A DNA stretch of 21,220 bases from Methylomonas sp. (GTDB lineage: Bacteria > Pseudomonadota > Gammaproteobacteria > Methylococcales > Methylomonadaceae). The stretch lies in contig JALSLS010000134.1 of assembly GCA_026988195.1 (NCBI GenBank), positions 1 to 21,220 of the forward strand, read 5' to 3'. A program made the translations under genes and the position numbers. Shown piece after piece: positions 7,314 through 16,059 of this stretch; positions within the stretch are counted from its first letter, which is position 1; each line of letters opens with the position of its first letter. The notes under the pieces were generated by a model that worked only from the letters and a program-made list of their open reading frames with translations, had not been told where the DNA came from and did not search any database.

Positions 7314-9536
7314 ATGCCTAATTCAAAAATCATTTACACCCTAACTGATGAAGCGCCTGCCTTAGCAACCTATTCGTTTTTGCCCATTGTACAAGCTTAT
7401 TCCAAAGCGGCTGGTATAGTCGTTGAAACACGAGATATATCTTTAGCGAGTCGAATTCTGGCTCATTTTCCTGAGAACTTAACAGATGCACAAAAACAAG
7501 CTGATGCTTTGGCTGAGCTAGGTGCATTAGCAAAAACAGCTGAAGCCAATATTATAAAGCTTCCGAATGTAAGTGCATCTATACCTCAATTAAATGCGGC
7601 TATTAAAGAATTACAAGGGATGGGATATGCTATTCCTGATTATCCAGAAGCAGCTGATAATGACGAATTAATAGAGATTCAAGCGCGTTACGCCAAAGTA
7701 TTAGGGAGTGCTGTTAACCCGGTCTTACGTGAAGGTAATTCAGACCGACGAGTAGCCGCACCGGTTAAAGAATATGCGCGCAAGCATCCACATTCGATGG
7801 GAGCATGGTCAACAGAGTCTAAATCTCATGTTGCTTCAATGAGTGAAGGTGATTTTTATTCAAGTGAGCAATCAGCAGTGCTGAAAACTGCAGATGATGT
7901 GAAAATTGAATGGATAGCGAATGATGGCTCAACAAAAACGCTTAAAGAGAAAACAGCATTACTTGAAAATGAAGTGATTGATGCAACGGTGATGAGCCGA
8001 AAATCTTTATGTGCTTTTTTTGAGCAATCTATTAAAGATGCAAAATCAGAAGGCGTGTTACTTTCATTGCACCTGAAAGCAACCATGATGAAAGTTTCTG
8101 ATCCGATAATATTTGGACATGCGGTAAATGTTTATTATCAGGCTGTTTTTGAAAAGCATGCTGAAGTTTTTAAACAACTGGGTGTTGATAGTCGCAATGG
8201 CTTGGGCGATGTTTATGCCAAAATTACTAGTTTGCCTGATGACCAACGCCAACAGATCGAAGCTGATATTCAAGCAGTTTACCTAACGCAGCCTGAACTG
8301 GCGATGGTGAATTCTGATAAAGGTATTACCAACTTACATGTGCCAAGTGATGTGATTATTGATGCATCTATGCCAGCAGCATTAAGGTCTTCTGGGAAAA
8401 TGTGGGGAGTTGATGGCAAGTTACATGATACCAAAGCCATGATACCTGATCGTTGTTACGCTGGAATTTATCAACAAGTATTTTCATTTTGTAAGCAGCA
8501 TGGAGCTTTTGATGTAACGACTATGGGTAATGTAAGTAATGTCGGTTTGATGGCTCAAAAAGCTGAGGAATATGGCTCGCATGATAAAACTTTTGAAATC
8601 CCAGCGGAAGGTGTCGTACGTGTTACTACTTCAGATGGGGTTACTTTACTTGAGCATAAAGTAGAGCAAGGCGATATATGGCGTATGTGTCAGACTAAAG
8701 ACTTACCTATCCAAGATTGGGTTAGACTAGCCGTCAGCCGTGCTAAAGCAACAGGGCTACCAGCCATTTTTTGGTTGGATAAGGCGCGCGCTCATGATGC
8801 TAACTTAATTTCTAAAGTTGAAAGTTATTTAGCTCAACATGATACAGAAGGGCTTGATATTCAAATTATGTCGCCTGTTGATGCAATAGGTTTTACATTG
8901 CAGAGAGTCAAGGCAGGTAAAGATACTATTTCTGTTACAGGGAATGTTTTAAGGGATTATTTGACAGATTTATTTCCAATTTTAGAATTGGGTACCAGTG
9001 CAAAAATGTTATCAATTGTACCTTTATTAGCAGGCGGTGGTTTGTTTGAGACAGGGGCGGGTGGTTCTGCGCCTAAACATGTTCAGCAACTGGTAGAAGA
9101 AAATCATTTACGCTGGGATTCATTAGGTGAGTTTTTGGCACTTGCCGTTTCTATTGAAGCATTGGCAGAAAAAAACAGTAATGATAAAGCACAAGTATTA
9201 GCTGCGGCACTTAATAAGGCGAATAGTACCTTTTTAAGTAATAACAAATCACCTTCGCGTAAAGTGGGTGAGCTAGATACACGAGGGAGTCATTTTTATC
9301 TTGCAATGTATTGGGCTCAAGCCTTAGCAGAACAAACGCAGGATAAGGAATTGCAAGCTAAGTTTACGCCTATTGCAAAACAGCTGAGTGAGAATGAAGA
9401 TAAAATTGTTTCTGAGTTGAATTCAGTGCAAGGCTCTGCAGTTAATATTGGCGGCTATTATTGGCCAAATAAACAATTAACAGAAAAAGTTATGCGTCCA
9501 AGCGGGTGTTTGAATAATATTATTGACAATATTTAA
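7314..9536 (+). CDS. icd: NADP-dependent isocitrate dehydrogenase, monomeric type (IDH-II)
   Basis: This enzyme oxidatively decarboxylates isocitrate to 2-oxoglutarate with NADP in the TCA cycle. The opening MPNSKIIYTLTDEAPALATY is diagnostic of the large monomeric class, which is unrelated in size to the 45-kDa dimeric enzyme. From ATG 7314 the product is 740 residues, the normal family length. The upstream TTG at 7281 would add a hydrophobic 11-residue leader that the family lacks, so I reject it. Further family-specific stretches are NPVLREGNSDRR with the following KHPHSMGAW, and the C-terminal NIGGYYWPNKQLTEKVMRPS. The gene is a single unit, 127 bp after the kinase, with an AT-rich gap probably holding its own promoter. 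No clear Shine-Dalgarno is visible. Confidence 0.97.
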   Translation: MPNSKIIYTLTDEAPALATYSFLPIVQAYSKAAGIVVETRDISLASRILAHFPENLTDAQKQADALAELGALAKTAEANIIKLPNVSASIPQLNAAIKELQGMGYAIPDYPEAADNDELIEIQARYAKVLGSAVNPVLREGNSDRRVAAPVKEYARKHPHSMGAWSTESKSHVASMSEGDFYSSEQSAVLKTADDVKIEWIANDGSTKTLKEKTALLENEVIDATVMSRKSLCAFFEQSIKDAKSEGVLLSLHLKATMMKVSDPIIFGHAVNVYYQAVFEKHAEVFKQLGVDSRNGLGDVYAKITSLPDDQRQQIEADIQAVYLTQPELAMVNSDKGITNLHVPSDVIIDASMPAALRSSGKMWGVDGKLHDTKAMIPDRCYAGIYQQVFSFCKQHGAFDVTTMGNVSNVGLMAQKAEEYGSHDKTFEIPAEGVVRVTTSDGVTLLEHKVEQGDIWRMCQTKDLPIQDWVRLAVSRAKATGLPAIFWLDKARAHDANLISKVESYLAQHDTEGLDIQIMSPVDAIGFTLQRVKAGKDTISVTGNVLRDYLTDLFPILELGTSAKMLSIVPLLAGGGLFETGAGGSAPKHVQQLVEENHLRWDSLGEFLALAVSIEALAEKNSNDKAQVLAAALNKANSTFLSNNKSPSRKVGELDTRGSHFYLAMYWAQALAEQTQDKELQAKFTPIAKQLSENEDKIVSELNSVQGSAVNIGGYYWPNKQLTEKVMRPSGCLNNIIDNI

Positions 9537-9568
9537 TTTCTGGGTAAAACCTTTTTAAAGTTAGTCTT

Positions 9569-9597
9569 GAGCTAGGGGTTTAATAAATTCCTAGCTC
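9569..9597 (+). terminator. Hairpin after icd, possible terminator
   Basis: Perfect 8-bp arms GAGCTAGG and CCTAGCTC enclose a 13-base AT-rich loop, 32 bases after the icd stop. There is no T-run after it, so factor-independent termination is doubtful. Confidence 0.3.
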
Positions 9598-9600
9598 CTA

Positions 9601-9725
9601 AGGCACACTACCATTAAGCTGAATTGGTAAGTACGCTATCACATTTCCTGTTCCGGTACCCTTGATGGCAGTAGGGACTACAATGAAAATCAGTTTAAAC
9701 TTTAAAGAAAAACCTGATTACCCAT
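9601..9725 (-). other. Start-less reverse-strand coding-like fragment, unrecognised
   Basis: On the reverse strand an open stretch of about 40 codons reads FKLIFIVVPTAIKGTGTGNV followed by IAYLPIQLNGSVP and a stop. It has no start codon and is preceded by a stop. It looks more like protein than chance, given its mixed hydrophobic and small residues, but I do not recognise the family. It may be the tail of a lost gene or part of a dispersed repeat. Confidence 0.25.
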
Positions 9726-9756
9726 GAGCTTCAGCCGTATATAACACACTAGGTTC

Positions 9757-9926
9757 ACGTCATACCAGCAGGGGTATACGATCTGGGTAATTAGCTTATA
9801 CTTGATTATACAATCACCCCATCCTTGGGTTCTGGATCTCGGCACAAACCTGTCTGGAACAGATTTGCATTTACCCAAAGGGCATTATGCAGGATAGCAT
9901 AATGTGAATCCCTGCCGAGATGACGT
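9757..9926. repeat. Palindromic dispersed repeat in the icd-SRAP gap (about 170 bp)
   Basis: The ends ACGTCATACCAGCAGG (9757-9772) and CCTGCCGAGATGACGT (9911-9926) are inverted repeats matching at 13 of 16 positions. They resemble the widespread 'GTCATCCCGGCAGGG' type of bacterial palindromic repeat. Inside lie a hairpin GCATTATGC-AGGATA-GCATAATG (about 9882-9904) and a CTGT/ACAG dyad. The 452-bp gap 9537-9988 otherwise holds only a weak hairpin and an unrecognised coding-like scrap. Confidence 0.55.
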
Positions 9927-9988
9927 ATAACAGTTGAACAGGCCTTTTTATAAAATGGCTGAGAATCGTACGTAATTAGGAAAGAAAA

Positions 9989-10642
9989 ATGTGTGGTCGA
10001 TTTAATTTAATAGCCCCTCCAGAGCAGCTTATAGAGACCTTTAAGTTGCATCGCTTGCCACGTTATGAAACTAGCTATAATATTCCACCAGGGCAAAAAA
10101 TACTCACTATCGTACAATTAGATGATGGCAGTTATAAAGCAGTTTACCTGCATTGGGGGTTGATCCCCCATTGGGCTAAAGATCGAAAAATTAGTCAAAA
10201 ATTGATTAATGCAAGGGCTGAAAGCCTAGCAGAAAAGCCAGCTTTTAAATCCGCTTACCAGCAAAGGCGCTGTCTAATTCCTGCCACTGGTTTTTATGAA
10301 TGGCAAAAAACCGAGCAAACTAAACAAGCCTATTACATTAGTCGGAAAGATCAGCAATTATTCGCTTTTGCTGGGCTTTGGGAATACTGGGATCATGGAA
10401 CCGAAACAGTTTACAGCTGCACCATTATCACCACGGCAGCGAATCAACTGATCAGTCCCGTTCATCAACGAATGCCTGTTATTATTGCTAATGAAAATAT
10501 AGCGTATTGGTTGGATAAAAATGCTTCAACTGAAAGTACTCAACAGCTTTTATTGGCTGATGCTTATCAAAATATGCTAGTAAAACCAGTCAGTAACTGG
10601 GTTAATAACCCCTATCATAATGACAAAAACTGTTTAAATTAA
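9989..10642 (+). CDS. SRAP-domain abasic-site protein (YedK/HMCES family)
   Basis: This 217-residue protein belongs to the SOS response-associated peptidase family. It forms a thiazolidine crosslink between the N-terminal cysteine and an abasic site in single-stranded DNA, shielding it from cleavage. All key residues are visible: C2 in MCGRFNLI (exposed after removal of Met1), N74 in LINARAES, E104 in GFYEW and H159 in SPVHQRMPVI, matching C2, N75, E105 and H160 of E. coli YedK. A ribosome site AGGA lies 8 bases upstream of ATG 9989. No LexA box of standard spacing is visible in the upstream region. The neighbouring BREX locus is separated from it by 450 bp of mobile-element debris, so a functional link is not suggested. 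Confidence 0.95.
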   Translation: MCGRFNLIAPPEQLIETFKLHRLPRYETSYNIPPGQKILTIVQLDDGSYKAVYLHWGLIPHWAKDRKISQKLINARAESLAEKPAFKSAYQQRRCLIPATGFYEWQKTEQTKQAYYISRKDQQLFAFAGLWEYWDHGTETVYSCTIITTAANQLISPVHQRMPVIIANENIAYWLDKNASTESTQQLLLADAYQNMLVKPVSNWVNNPYHNDKNCLN

Positions 10643-10730
10643 TATCCTTAATTAAGGAACGTGCACGAAATAGCGGCACCACTAAAAATACGCGAACAAG
10701 AGAGACGGAAACGTTATCCTCAGTCAGTCA

Positions 10731-10832
10731 TGTGATGTCTGTGGTGAAAGTTTGATAGATTAACCTTGTACCGATATAGAAAGACGAATAAAAATAGATG
10801 TTATTTTTGAAAAAGTCGTTGAACATGTTGAT
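10731..10832 (+). pseudogene. Transposase remnant (IS66-like)
   Basis: One frame reads CDVCGESLID, a stop, then PCTDIERRIKIDVIFEKVVE and HVD. This Cys-rich then 'DIERR-KID-VFEKVVEHVD' pattern matches my memory of the zinc-binding N-terminal region of IS66-type transposases. It is far too short to function, contains an in-frame stop (10761-10763) and is cut off just before the MITE at 10855. It indicates past insertion-sequence activity at the edge of the BREX locus. Family assignment is from recall and less certain than the coding-relic call. Confidence 0.5.
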
Positions 10833-10854
10833 TCTGGGGAGTGGGTAGTTACTA

Positions 10855-11014
10855 TACTTCGCGCGGTCACGGATGCGGAATTTATAAGCTGCTGATTTTT
10901 GTCGATAGCAAGGTACTGAAACAGGCGCATAGCAAGCTACGCAACTGTTTCAGCACCGCAGCTATTGGCAAAAACTCAGCGGTTAGAAATCCGCAGTCGT
11001 GACCGCGCGAAGTA
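10855..11014 (-). mobile_element. Foldback MITE, copy 2 (160 bp), opposite orientation to copy 1
   Basis: Read on the reverse strand it matches the element at 1239-1396 over its whole length (TACTTCGCGCGGTCACG at the ends), with three substitutions and two bases retained that copy 1 lost. TA dinucleotides flank both ends. The near-identity of two copies 9.6 kb apart suggests recent movement. It lies between the transposase relic and brxA, so it directly borders the BREX promoter region. Confidence 0.85.
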
Positions 11015-11096
11015 TATAATTAAGTCTTACTGGTTTTCTGTCATTTCCCGTGATTAAAATATGGGACAATGTGTACTATATAAATCATAGTTATAC
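11015..11096 (+). promoter_or_regulatory. Presumed BREX operon promoter region
   Basis: These 82 bases between the MITE and brxA must carry the operon promoter unless it lies further left. AT-rich hexamers such as TACTAT (11074-11079) could serve as a -10 box, but no convincing -35 box is visible at the right distance. No gene for a WYL-type BREX regulator precedes brxA. Confidence 0.3.
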
Positions 11097-11702
11097 ATGG
11101 TAATGAACGTAAAACAATATCTAGGTGATCTAAACGGTGGAGGTCTCTTAATAACGGAAAGTCGTACCGTTGCAGAAATACAGCTCAAAAAACTTTCTGA
11201 TAAAGAATGGAAGCAGCTTATTGTTGGTGAAAACGTATTACAGAAAAAATCATCTCAAACAGCACTTCGCTTTGCTAATGTGATACGTAAACGGCTGGAA
11301 ACAATGGGTGAGCCTTTTACCCAATTATTACTAGATGTTTCAGAACGAGCTTATATACAATTATTAATGGCAGCGTTTATGGTTCAATCACCTGTCATTG
11401 TTGATTTTATGCGAGAATGTTTAGCTGAAGCACTACGCACCTATAAACCTGATATATCAAATGAAGCTTGGATAAACTTTATTGATGATCGAACGAAAGT
11501 AGTTCCAGAACTATCATCCTATTCAGAGTCTACACTTAAGAGAATGGGAAGCAATGTAATAAAAGCATTAGTAGATACGGGCTATTTAAAATCAACTCGC
11601 CAACGCCAAATTCAAGCAGTTTACTTATTTCCAGAAGTTAAAGAGCTATTAATTAATATCAATAAACAGGAAGTAATAGACGTAATGGAGTGCACTCAAT
11701 AA
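11097..11702 (+). CDS. brxA: BREX protein BrxA (DUF1819 family)
   Basis: This 201-residue protein is the first gene of the phage-defence locus. BrxA proteins are small, helical, DNA-binding proteins needed for type I BREX defence. The N-terminal stretch YLGDLNGGGLLITESRTVAE, followed by a helical body (ERAYIQLLMAAFMVQSPVIV) and a C-terminal winged-helix-like part with ALVDTGYLKSTRQRQIQAVY, fits DUF1819. The order brxA-brxB-brxC-pglX supports the assignment strongly. ATG 11097 and ATG 11103 are both possible starts, and neither has a clear ribosome site. The stop overlaps the brxB start (TAATG), so the two are translationally coupled. Confidence 0.92.
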   Translation: MVMNVKQYLGDLNGGGLLITESRTVAEIQLKKLSDKEWKQLIVGENVLQKKSSQTALRFANVIRKRLETMGEPFTQLLLDVSERAYIQLLMAAFMVQSPVIVDFMRECLAEALRTYKPDISNEAWINFIDDRTKVVPELSSYSESTLKRMGSNVIKALVDTGYLKSTRQRQIQAVYLFPEVKELLININKQEVIDVMECTQ

Positions 11703-12328
11703 TGTCTCAACAAACAGAGAAAGCCTTACAAGCTCGTCTTGATTTGGTTTTGGAGCGAATAGAGAATCCTAAATTTCTTAAAAATGATGGCTTAGGTAAT
11801 GAAGTTGGTTTCTGGATTTTCGACTATCCTGCACAATATGAATTAATAGTTCGTGAAAATCTTGAACATATAATAGATAAACTTAAAAAACACGACCATC
11901 ATTTTGAACATATCAATATTTTTCAAATTCTGATTGATATGCTGGAATCACGAAACCTGTTAGACCGAACCTTTAAACGAGAAAAACAAGTCGGAACAGA
12001 TGCATTGCGTAAAACCTTAGCGGGTCCGCTTAGTCAGGATAAGGTTGCCAAATTTATTGCTGACGTACTTTTAAAAAACAGAAGTGATTCTGAACCTTTA
12101 GATTTTGTGATTATGTCAGGTCTAGGTAACGCATGGCCTTTAGTCAGAGGACATGAGCTATTAAGCGCTTTACAGGATGTAATGGGTAGTACGCCATTAA
12201 TCCTTTTTTATGCTGGTGAATACAGTGGTCAAGATCTACACCCTTTTGGCATGATTGAATCAAGAAACTATTACCGAGCTTTCAAGCTTGTTCCTGAAGA
12301 GGGTAATAATAAACACAAGGCAGTATAA
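11702..12328 (+). CDS. brxB: BREX protein BrxB (DUF1788 family)
   Basis: Encodes 208 residues from ATG 11702, which overlaps the brxA stop by one base and has GGAG (11687-11690) upstream. A GTG at 11690 would add four residues. The protein matches DUF1788: an N-terminal helical part (ALQARLDLVLERIENPKFLK), GFWIFDYPAQYELIVRENLE, and a late block DFVIMSGLGNAWPLVRGHEL, then TPLILFYAGEYSGQDLHPFG near the C-terminus. BrxB is required for BREX defence; its biochemical role is not known. It has no catalytic motif that I can point to. BrxC follows after 8 bases, so the three genes form one tight operon. Confidence 0.93.
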   Translation: MSQQTEKALQARLDLVLERIENPKFLKNDGLGNEVGFWIFDYPAQYELIVRENLEHIIDKLKKHDHHFEHINIFQILIDMLESRNLLDRTFKREKQVGTDALRKTLAGPLSQDKVAKFIADVLLKNRSDSEPLDFVIMSGLGNAWPLVRGHELLSALQDVMGSTPLILFYAGEYSGQDLHPFGMIESRNYYRAFKLVPEEGNNKHKAV

Positions 12329-12336
12329 AACACATT

Positions 12337-15300
12337 ATGATAGTTGAAGAAATTTTTACCAAGAAACTGACCAGAAACATTAATGGCGTTGTTAAAGCCG
12401 AACAAATGGATAACGACAGTGTTTATGTCGAATTGGATGAATATGTAGTCACCCAAGAGTTAGATCGACATTTTCGTGAATTCTTCGAAGCCTATTTGCC
12501 ATCATGTAATGACAAATTCAATCCCAACACAAAAATGGGTGTATGGATAAAAGGCTTTTTCGGATCAGGTAAATCACATTTCCTAAAAATACTCTCTTAC
12601 CTTATTGAAAATAGAGAAGTAGAAAAAAACGGTGAAACCCGCAATGCATTCGAGTTTTTCAAAGAAAAAATAACCGATGCAATGCTTATCAGTGATATAC
12701 ACAGTGCGGTCAATAAAGATGCCGATGTTATCCTGTTTAATATCGATTCACGAGCTAACACCGATGAAGCAGAAAATGCCATTTTAAAAGTCTTTCTTAA
12801 AGTCTTTAATGAGCGTGTAGGTTATTGTGCCGATTTTCCGCATATTGCCCACCTAGAAAGAGAACTAGATAAACGCGGACAATACCCAGCATTCAAAGAT
12901 AAGTTTTCTGAATTAATAGGCGACACTTGGGAAAAAAATAGAGATGCCTATGATTTTTATCGTGATGAACTAACAGAAGCCTTTGCACATGCAAGCCAGC
13001 AAAGCATTGAATCAGCACGCCAAACCATAGAAGAGCTAGGTAATAATTTTCCACTTGATGTGAAAAACTTCTGTAAATGGGTCAACGAATACATCGAAAG
13101 CAAAAATGGCAGGCATGTTTTATTTTTAGTCGATGAAGTAGGGCAGTTTATTGGCAAAAGTATCCAGATGATGCTTAAACTGCAAACCATAGTAGAAGAC
13201 CTCGGCACCACTTGCGGCGGGCGTGCATGGGTCATTGTAACCTCACAAGCTGATTTAGATGCGGCTATCGGCAACATGGAAAAACGGGATGGCGATGATT
13301 TCTCAAAAATTCAAGGTCGTTTCGCAACCAAGCCATCACTAAGCAGCTCTAATACTTCAGAAGTTATTCAGAAACGCTTATTAGCTAAAACAGAACTAGC
13401 CTGCCAGCAATTAGCTAAGATTTATGCGGAAAAAGGCGATATTCTCCGTAATCAATTATCTTTTGATAAAACCACCACAGCAGAACTAAAACCTTTTTCT
13501 GATGCACCTTCCTTTATTGATAACTACCCCTTCATTCCTTATCACTATGCACTAGTACAAAAGGTATTTGAGTCTATTAGAACAAAAGGCGCAACAGGTA
13601 AACATTTAGCAATGGGAGAACGCTCTTTACTGGATGCATTTCAATCCGCTGCTAAACAGGTTAAAGATAGAAATTTAGACGTATTAATACCTTTCTATAA
13701 TTTTTACAGTCCCATAGAAAGCTTTTTAGAACCAGCAGTAAAAAGAACGATTGATCAGGCTTGTGACTTAGATTCATTAACAGAGTTTGACGGCAATATA
13801 CTTAAAACCCTGTTTTTAATTCGTTATGTCGATACCGTTAAAAGTACATTAGATAACTTAGTGACTCTTTCTATTGAACAGATAGATGCTGATAAAATAA
13901 GCTTAAGAAAACAAATTGATGACAGTTTAAATCGTTTAGAACGGCAATTATTAATTGCCCGTAATGGTGATGAATTTATTTTTCTCACAAATGAAGAAAA
14001 AGAAATAGAAAATGAGATTAGGCATACTGATGTAGAGCCTTCAGAGGTTTCTAACAAGCTTGCCACCATCGTTTTTGACGAACTATTAAAACGTAATAAT
14101 CAATATCGTTACCCAGTCAATAAACAAGACTTTAAAGTGAGTCGATTTTGTAATGGACATCCCAGAGATGGTTCAAAACTGGAAGACTTGGTATTAAAGC
14201 TAATCTCCCCATTAGATGCGCATTATGAAAACTTTTCGCATGATCAGCACTGCATTAACCATACATTAGACGGTGATGGTTGTATCTTGATTAAACTAGG
14301 TGAACATAAACGCCTATGGGATGAACTAACCACCTTTATCCAGACTGATCGGTTCTTAAAACAAAACTCAGGTCAACGTCCCGAACAAGAGCATCTGCTA
14401 CGTGACAAGCAAATGGAAAACATGGAAAGGGAAAAACGATTAAGACATGATTTTGAAAACTTGTTTATTGAAGCTGATCTTTTTGCCATAGGCACAAAAA
14501 TAACCAAAAAAGCAGCAACACCCAGTGCTATTTTGGAAGCGGCTTACAGTTATGTTATAGAAAATACTTTTGCAAAACTAAATCTGTTAAAACCAACAAC
14601 CGGGGATATATCAAGAGAAATACAAGCGGTCTTAATGGCTGATGATAGTGCTCAAACCAATCTGGATTTTGATGCTGAAGAATGCAACCCAAAAGCCATG
14701 CAAGAAGTAGAGCAATACATCTCACTCAGAGTAGAACGAAATGAAGCTCTTTATTTACGTGATTTAGTCAGCCACTATACCCGTCGCCCTTATGGCTGGT
14801 TAGATGATGAATTATTATTAATTGCAGCTCGACTTGGGTTAGCTGGAAAAATAAGCTTTACCCTGCAAAGTATGCCGCTAGTTTTAAACAAAGCCTATGA
14901 GCCATTTACTAACAGCCGAAAACGTGGCGAAATTCGCATACAAAAAATACGCCAGCATGACGAAAGACAGCTCAAAAAAGCAGTAGGTTTAATTAAAAGA
15001 TTATTCTCAAAAACTTTCACAGGCTCAGGCGAAAAAGAACTTACCGAACTGATTCAACAAGAATTGAAAAAATGGCAAGATGAGCTTAAATCCTTTTCTA
15101 TCAAGTCTCAAACAGGACATTTCCCCAGTACAGAAAAAATTCAATCAGGCTTGGTTTTATTAGCAGGCATCTTAGACCAAAGAAACAGCTTTGAGCTAAT
15201 TAAACGCTTGATAGAAGATGCGGATGCATTAGAGGACTTCGCAGAAGACTTTGAAGACCTAGACGAATTCTATAACAGTCAATTTCAAACATGGCAAGCA

Positions 15301-15981
15301 CTGGCAGAAGTGCTTAATAACCAATTTAAAGCCAATCGTCCAGCACTAGAAAAACATAAAGAAGCTTTAAAAGCACTAAAGGAATTAGAACGTATTTATC
15401 AGATGGCAGAACCTTATGGACAATTACGCCATATAAAACCACTAATAGAAACCGTTCAAAAGATTAATGATCAGTTAGTCAATGAAAAACGGATTCATGC
15501 ACAGGAAAGAGTAGATCTTAGAATTGAAAGGATAACGACAGCCTTAAACGACTGTGCAGCACCAAGTGAATTAAGCAATAAAGCATTGCTCCCATTACAA
15601 AGATGTAAACAACACATTGACAGTACAAACTCAATCCCTCAAATAATCAGCGAACAAGCTGACGCAGAGGGCTATGAAGATGAGGCAGATCAATTAATTA
15701 ATGCTTATATTGATGCAGAACAGTTAAAAGCAGAAAACGAACAAAGGCGTAAAGATGCAGAAGCCAAGAAATCACAAAATACAACTGAATCAAAAGTGAC
15801 TGAACCAGCTCCTGTTACACAAAAGCCAAAAAGAACTGTCACAATAAGTCCTGCAGAAATTATTACATCATCAGGAGATGCGTTTATTGAAACAGAAGCG
15901 CAGGTCGAGCAATATCTTGATCAATTACGTAAAAAATTGTTACTGGCCGTTCACGCGGGAGATAAAGTTAGGCTGAAGTAA
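12337..15981 (+). CDS. brxC: BREX ATPase BrxC
   Basis: A 1214-residue P-loop ATPase and core component of type I BREX. The Walker A motif GFFGSGKS is at residues 73-80, followed by HFLKILSYL. The Walker B-like strand VLFLVDEVGQFIG has the acidic pair D266/E267. The middle and C-terminal two thirds are helical and charged, with a predicted coiled-coil region around residues 1090-1150. The tail ends ETEAQVEQYLDQLRKKLLLA, as in other full-length members, so the gene looks intact. BrxC is thought to work with BrxB, PglX and PglZ in a complex that methylates host DNA and blocks phage replication. It begins 8 bp after brxB. The gene is followed not by pglX but by a REP/RAYT unit beginning 7 bp after its stop. 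Confidence 0.95.
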   Translation: MIVEEIFTKKLTRNINGVVKAEQMDNDSVYVELDEYVVTQELDRHFREFFEAYLPSCNDKFNPNTKMGVWIKGFFGSGKSHFLKILSYLIENREVEKNGETRNAFEFFKEKITDAMLISDIHSAVNKDADVILFNIDSRANTDEAENAILKVFLKVFNERVGYCADFPHIAHLERELDKRGQYPAFKDKFSELIGDTWEKNRDAYDFYRDELTEAFAHASQQSIESARQTIEELGNNFPLDVKNFCKWVNEYIESKNGRHVLFLVDEVGQFIGKSIQMMLKLQTIVEDLGTTCGGRAWVIVTSQADLDAAIGNMEKRDGDDFSKIQGRFATKPSLSSSNTSEVIQKRLLAKTELACQQLAKIYAEKGDILRNQLSFDKTTTAELKPFSDAPSFIDNYPFIPYHYALVQKVFESIRTKGATGKHLAMGERSLLDAFQSAAKQVKDRNLDVLIPFYNFYSPIESFLEPAVKRTIDQACDLDSLTEFDGNILKTLFLIRYVDTVKSTLDNLVTLSIEQIDADKISLRKQIDDSLNRLERQLLIARNGDEFIFLTNEEKEIENEIRHTDVEPSEVSNKLATIVFDELLKRNNQYRYPVNKQDFKVSRFCNGHPRDGSKLEDLVLKLISPLDAHYENFSHDQHCINHTLDGDGCILIKLGEHKRLWDELTTFIQTDRFLKQNSGQRPEQEHLLRDKQMENMEREKRLRHDFENLFIEADLFAIGTKITKKAATPSAILEAAYSYVIENTFAKLNLLKPTTGDISREIQAVLMADDSAQTNLDFDAEECNPKAMQEVEQYISLRVERNEALYLRDLVSHYTRRPYGWLDDELLLIAARLGLAGKISFTLQSMPLVLNKAYEPFTNSRKRGEIRIQKIRQHDERQLKKAVGLIKRLFSKTFTGSGEKELTELIQQELKKWQDELKSFSIKSQTGHFPSTEKIQSGLVLLAGILDQRNSFELIKRLIEDADALEDFAEDFEDLDEFYNSQFQTWQALAEVLNNQFKANRPALEKHKEALKALKELERIYQMAEPYGQLRHIKPLIETVQKINDQLVNEKRIHAQERVDLRIERITTALNDCAAPSELSNKALLPLQRCKQHIDSTNSIPQIISEQADAEGYEDEADQLINAYIDAEQLKAENEQRRKDAEAKKSQNTTESKVTEPAPVTQKPKRTVTISPAEIITSSGDAFIETEAQVEQYLDQLRKKLLLAVHAGDKVRLK

Positions 15982-15987
15982 ATTATC

Positions 15988-16037
15988 GCTGGTTCCCAAG
16001 CTCTAGCTTGGGAACCTCTCCTGGAAGCTCCAGCTTC
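15988..16037. repeat. Left REP pair of the RAYT unit
   Basis: Hairpin one has perfect 12-base arms GGTTCCCAAGCT and AGCTTGGGAACC (15991-16016) around a 2-base loop. Hairpin two, GAAGCT-CC-AGCTTC, is at 16024-16037. They start 7 bases after the brxC stop, so they may attenuate transcription into the genes downstream. Confidence 0.8.
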
Positions 16038-16059
16038 ACGAAATCATTAGGAAACCCTT

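Noticed and set aside
9850..9866. CTGT-ACAG dyad as a LexA box for the SRAP gene
   Set aside because: The spacer is 5 bases, not the 8 expected for a gammaproteobacterial LexA site.
11690..11701. GTG start for brxB four codons earlier
   Set aside because: ATG 11702 overlaps the brxA stop in a TAATG coupling and has GGAG upstream, so it is the better start.
9989..12328. SRAP gene as part of the BREX system
   Set aside because: It is a conserved stand-alone repair gene and is separated from brxA by 450 bp of transposon debris.
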